Origin: Oscillospiraceae bacterium
GTDB taxonomy: Bacteria > Bacillota > Clostridia > Oscillospirales > Oscillospiraceae
Direction of reading: 5' to 3'
NCBI GenBank assembly: GCA_017501355.1
Contig: JAFVXA010000039.1
Coordinates: forward strand, 62,001 to 126,000
Length of the DNA: 64,000 nt
The position numbers were made by a program, and so were the translations under genes. Each line of letters starts with the position of its first letter. The stretch's first letter is position 1. Of the stretch, positions 60,889-64,000 are shown one piece after another. The notes below the pieces were generated by a model that did no database searches, was not told the origin of the DNA, and saw nothing but the letters and a program-made list of their open reading frames with translations.

Positions 60889-61393
60889 CTTGACTGGTCT
60901 GTATTTTAAAGGACTTGAGGGCGATAAGGAAGAGCATCCCTGCAATCTTCTGGTGCTCCCGACGCCGAAATCAGTATCCTATGACCTCGGCATTCGTCTG
61001 AGTATGTTCTGCGAAGAAACCGGCAACATGGTGCCGGTGGACATGCCTATTCTCTACGCGCAGCGGTTCTGCAGCATGGCAGAAACGCAGGAGTATCTCA
61101 GTAGGGACTTTTGGGAGTTCAACGAGTGTAATTCTGTGAATTACTGGATGATGGTTTCATGGCTGGTTCTGGCCGCCGGTCAGGATCCGTGCTATCAGAG
61201 TTTTGGATTTGGCCAGTCTGTAGATGGCCGTTTTGTACTTATGGTTTACCGGGACCTGGGGCGTTACAGCCCCGGCCTCGGCCATCCGCCGGTGCGGTAT
61301 TTAGCCTATTTAGATGAGGGTACGCTTGCAACAATCGTCAGCGAAATCGCAGCGCTGACTCTGGAAGGGGAGGGAGAGCACCATGATTCGTAA
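60875..61393 (+). CDS. Unknown Tn7-like element protein 3
   Basis: The 172-residue protein starts inside the end of gene 2 (AAGAGGTG upstream). It has SYDLGIRLSMF, VPVDMPILYAQRFCSM (again a V-D-hydrophobic-P strand leading to a helix), a tryptophan-rich middle, GRFVLMVYRDLGRY and a closing TLATIVSEIAALTLE helix. No enzymatic motif is visible. Similar length and element order to its neighbours suggest a divergent paralogue. Overlaps gene 4 by 11 nt. Confidence 0.78.
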   Translation: MKEINLTGLYFKGLEGDKEEHPCNLLVLPTPKSVSYDLGIRLSMFCEETGNMVPVDMPILYAQRFCSMAETQEYLSRDFWEFNECNSVNYWMMVSWLVLAAGQDPCYQSFGFGQSVDGRFVLMVYRDLGRYSPGLGHPPVRYLAYLDEGTLATIVSEIAALTLEGEGEHHDS

Positions 61394-61901
61394 CGATGCA
61401 TTCATGACCGCAAGGGTCAATAGTTTTATCAGTCCCAGCTATGAGGAGTTCCAGTGTTTTCCGCTGATCAACGCTGATGGGGAAGAGGTGCAACTCGGAT
61501 TCTTTCGTTGCGGCGTAGAGGATCCATTCATTGCTATTAAGCTCAACCCCGATATCGCTGCCCATCTGGGCAGTGGTATCCTCAGCGAAAATGTAGATTT
61601 GATTGACCAGTGGTATGAAGACCTTGGAAGCAAGATGACCGCCGATGACGCTTGTGCTTACTATTGCGCATGGAGCACGGGAGATAGGTTCCAGGCCGTC
61701 GCATACGGCATTTCAGAAGACAGACGCATTGTTTTGATGATTTCGGATATTGACACTACTCAGAAGCTTACATTTAGCCCTAAGTCAAACCATTTCGCCA
61801 TTTATTGTCCGAAATCATACTTCTACAATCTGGGCCGCAACCTTTTACTGGCGGCGGACGGTATCGAAATGGAAAAAGAAAGGAGATTCTTGAATCTATG
61901 A
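61383..61901 (+). CDS. Unknown Tn7-like element protein 4
   Basis: The 172-residue protein has VQLGFFRCG, FIAIKLNPDIAAHLGSG (strand-Pro-helix as in proteins 1-3), AVAYGISEDRRIVLMISDID (close in pattern to GRFVLMVYRDL of protein 3) and a closing YFYNLGRNLLLAADGIEM helix. Its stop overlaps the tnsA start by 4 nt, so translation is coupled to the transposase genes. Unknown function; a transposition regulator, target-selection factor or structural partner of TnsA/TnsB are all possible. Confidence 0.78.
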   Translation: MIRNDAFMTARVNSFISPSYEEFQCFPLINADGEEVQLGFFRCGVEDPFIAIKLNPDIAAHLGSGILSENVDLIDQWYEDLGSKMTADDACAYYCAWSTGDRFQAVAYGISEDRRIVLMISDIDTTQKLTFSPKSNHFAIYCPKSYFYNLGRNLLLAADGIEMEKERRFLNL

Positions 61902-62581
61902 ATTTTGACAAGCCTATCGAAATGCCACGCGGCAGCCACTATGGCAGCGATTATTACATCCTTTTTAGTGCCAAAATTGGGCGTGTGGTGCGCTTCTTCT
62001 CAAAGCTGGAGTACATGAATTTTCTCAGTCTCGAGCTTGATCCTACTGTAGAAAAATTTTGTGAGCAACCTCTAAAAATCCAAATTACGGAAGATAACAA
62101 GATCAAAGAGGCTGTCTTTGATATGTGGGTCAAGTATAAGGATGGTAGGGAAGAGCTGCAGGAGGTCAAATATTCCAAGGAACTCACTGATGACTCAAAA
62201 TCTGCGATTCGTTCTCAGGAACAAATCCGTCGTCAGAAACACTGGTGCGAAGACAACAATGTTCCCTTCGTTGTACGCACGGAGAATGATCTGCTCAAGG
62301 GAGAATATCTGATTCAGAATCAGAGTGTACTTGCGGCTCTGGTCCGGCGATATACACCCAATAGTGCTCACTACTATGATAAGCTGATTGTTCGCTACCT
62401 TGAGGACGCTGCTCATGATGGGCGGAAAAAGGTTCTTGTAGGAGAACTCATAAGCAAAGAACTGCTGCCTATTGGTTGCGAATGGGCTCATCTCGCCTAC
62501 ATGTATGCGAACGGGATGATTGGTTTGAACATCGCAACAAAACCCTTGGATCATAAAACGGAGGTACGACTGTATGCCTAA
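61898..62581 (+). CDS. tnsA: TnsA-like transposon endonuclease
   Basis: The 227-residue protein matches TnsA. It has an N-terminal nuclease domain with Glu38 (SKLEYMNFLSLELD), Asp75 (EAVFDMWVKY) and Glu89-x-Lys91 (LQEVKYSKE), the E-D-ExK set that cuts the 5' strands at Tn7 ends. A C-terminal winged-helix domain for TnsB/TnsC contact follows. The in-frame upstream start at 61805 is rejected: ATG 61898 follows AAAGGAGA and overlaps the previous stop. It gives a cut-and-paste rather than copy-in mechanism. Confidence 0.9.
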   Translation: MNFDKPIEMPRGSHYGSDYYILFSAKIGRVVRFFSKLEYMNFLSLELDPTVEKFCEQPLKIQITEDNKIKEAVFDMWVKYKDGREELQEVKYSKELTDDSKSAIRSQEQIRRQKHWCEDNNVPFVVRTENDLLKGEYLIQNQSVLAALVRRYTPNSAHYYDKLIVRYLEDAAHDGRKKVLVGELISKELLPIGCEWAHLAYMYANGMIGLNIATKPLDHKTEVRLYA

Positions 62582-64000
62582 ATTGGTAGACAAGCTGTTT
62601 TTGCGTACTCTGCGCGAAACTTGGACAGAAGTGAATACAACAGGGATGTCGGAAGCCGATGCTGCTAAGTTCAAGAAGCAAAAGCTGGCTGTGGATCTCT
62701 ATATCGATGATACTCCTAACGATATCATCGTTTCACGCACAGGTCTTACAAAGGCCAGAATTTGTCAACTGGCCAAAAAGTGCGCAACTCCTGTATCCAC
62801 AACCGGAGAGATCCCCGGCTACAATGCTCTGATTCCTGGCAAGATTTTGTCTCCTGCACAGACAAAGCTTGAATTGTTCTTTGATGAATATCCAGAGATC
62901 AAGAACAAAATTAAAGGCACTTATTTCGGTGACAAGGCCTACACGAGCGAGCGCCGTACCAATATTCGCAGCCTGCACAGCATTTTCATTGAAGAATGCA
63001 GAATTGCCGGTGTCCAAGATTACGAATTTCCTTTCACCCTCAAGGATTATGGGTACAGCCGTTTTTGTGAATACATTGCAAAGATGCGCGATGAAGAAAT
63101 GATGCTGGCCATTAAACGAGAAGGAAAGGATCAGCGTCAGCAGTTTCTTTCTACCGGCTACGGAAAATCTCTTGCAATCAATCCTAAGGCTCCTTACGAT
63201 ATGGTCCAAATTGATGGTCACATCATTGATGTACTGACCGTCGTTACCACCGAGGGGATCGATGGAGTCGAAATCACCGATATCGCAACCCGAATGTGGT
63301 TGATTGCTGTAATTGATGTAGCTACCCGCTGCATCATCGGTTATTCTGTATCGCCGCAGATGAATTACAACCAGTACGATGTGCTGAAAGCCATCCAAAG
63401 TTCTATCGTTCCTCATGACCACAAGCCGTTTAAATTAAAAAGCCTTTCTTACCCAGAGGGCGGCGGTTTTCCGTCAGAAGCAATTCCGGAAACCAAGTGG
63501 GCTGCGTTCAATACAATTATGCTGGATAACGCAAAATCTCACGCTGCATTCAATGTGGTTAACAAGCTGACAAACACTCTTGGCTGTGTAATGAACTTTG
63601 GCTCTGTGGCCACGCCCGAATCTCGTGGTATCGTAGAACGCTTTTTCGGCACTCTGGAGCGCTCTGGCTTCCATCGGCTGCCCAACACCACCGGCAGCAA
63701 TCCACGGGATCTAAAGCGTCAAGACGCAGAGAAGTACGCCAAGGAAATCAAGCTTACCTATGAGGATGTTTGCGAGATCTTGGAGTCTCTCATTGCTGAG
63801 TACAATAACAGTGCTCATAGCGCCCTGCATGGTTATACCCCGCTTGAGATGATGGCTACCAAAATCCACGATGCTCGTATGCCGATTTATACTGTGCCTC
63901 AGGATCAACGGGAAAATGTCATGAACTTGACTCATTTCACCATTGAACGCAACCTGCGTGGTTGTTACGCCAAGGGTAAACAGCTTCGGATCAACTTCAA
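62574..64000 (+). CDS. tnsB: TnsB-like DDE transposase (partial, runs off window)
   Basis: The first 475 residues are present. An N-terminal DNA-binding part leads into an rve/RNase-H catalytic core with Asp214 (VQIDGHIID), Asp318 (IMLDNAKSH) and Glu355 (RGIVERFFG), the D-D-36-E spacing of TnsB. A beta-barrel begins near residue 440. TnsB binds the repeated end sites and joins the 3' ends to target DNA. ATG 62574 follows GGAGGT and overlaps tnsA by 8 nt. tnsC and a target selector such as tniQ/tnsD should follow beyond the window. Confidence 0.93.
   Translation, partial: MPKLVDKLFLRTLRETWTEVNTTGMSEADAAKFKKQKLAVDLYIDDTPNDIIVSRTGLTKARICQLAKKCATPVSTTGEIPGYNALIPGKILSPAQTKLELFFDEYPEIKNKIKGTYFGDKAYTSERRTNIRSLHSIFIEECRIAGVQDYEFPFTLKDYGYSRFCEYIAKMRDEEMMLAIKREGKDQRQQFLSTGYGKSLAINPKAPYDMVQIDGHIIDVLTVVTTEGIDGVEITDIATRMWLIAVIDVATRCIIGYSVSPQMNYNQYDVLKAIQSSIVPHDHKPFKLKSLSYPEGGGFPSEAIPETKWAAFNTIMLDNAKSHAAFNVVNKLTNTLGCVMNFGSVATPESRGIVERFFGTLERSGFHRLPNTTGSNPRDLKRQDAEKYAKEIKLTYEDVCEILESLIAEYNNSAHSALHGYTPLEMMATKIHDARMPIYTVPQDQRENVMNLTHFTIERNLRGCYAKGKQLRINF

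Overview
The window looks like the chromosome of a spore-forming, strictly anaerobic member of the Clostridia, probably a gut Oscillospiraceae-type bacterium (inference). The basis is spore-coat cotJ genes, a CwlD-type spore cortex amidase, a trimeric NAD-linked [FeFe] hydrogenase, ferredoxin-type enzymes, strong AGGAGG ribosome binding sites, frequent TTG/GTG starts, and many genes overlapping by 4 nt. No rRNA, tRNA or CRISPR array was seen.

Layout. 0-4.3 kb: the tail of a sensor kinase, then a lipid operon (DegV fatty-acid-binding protein, CrtO-like acyltransferase, MGDG-synthase-type glycosyltransferase, diacylglycerol kinase, PAP2 phosphatase). 4.4-10.3 kb: an Agr/LytTR two-component pair divergent from a 1,211-residue SLH-domain surface protein. 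10.4-16.5 kb: a NrdG-like radical SAM gene, then a decayed mobile element with one intact large serine recombinase and a second that is internally deleted. The element remnant abuts a truncated spore-coat gene, cotJC, next to a cotJA-cotJB fusion.

17-38.4 kb is ordinary core genome: cysteine desulfidase, FAH-family enzyme, hydrogenase hydCBA, M20 peptidase with YfcC transporter, cation/proton antiporter, SGNH hydrolase, SDR, TauE permease, TrmH methyltransferase, DtxR-type repressor, YhaM-type nuclease, aldo/keto reductase, alpha/beta hydrolase, cwlD, radA and an XerC/D-type recombinase.

38.4-64 kb is a genomic island. It starts with four tandem 28-bp repeats resembling transposase-binding arrays. 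A BspA-like gene fragment between 150-bp inverted repeats follows, then small lipoprotein and membrane-protein cassettes and a CotH/DUF4956/VTC cluster with its own two-component system and a symmetrical operator. Next come a SLOG/XRE pair with a palindromic control region, a PIN-domain protein, a four-gene type I restriction operon (hsdR-hsdM-hsdS plus a small membrane protein) and an ISL3-like transposase. A short motif, GGCCTCAACGAA, recurs at cassette boundaries through the island.

At 59.65 kb a Tn7-like transposon end begins, with two near-identical 20-bp sites. Inside it lies an overlapping operon of four unrecognised genes of about 170 codons each, followed directly by tnsA and tnsB, the latter running off the window. 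The four-gene module ahead of tnsA is the best candidate here for an undescribed system.
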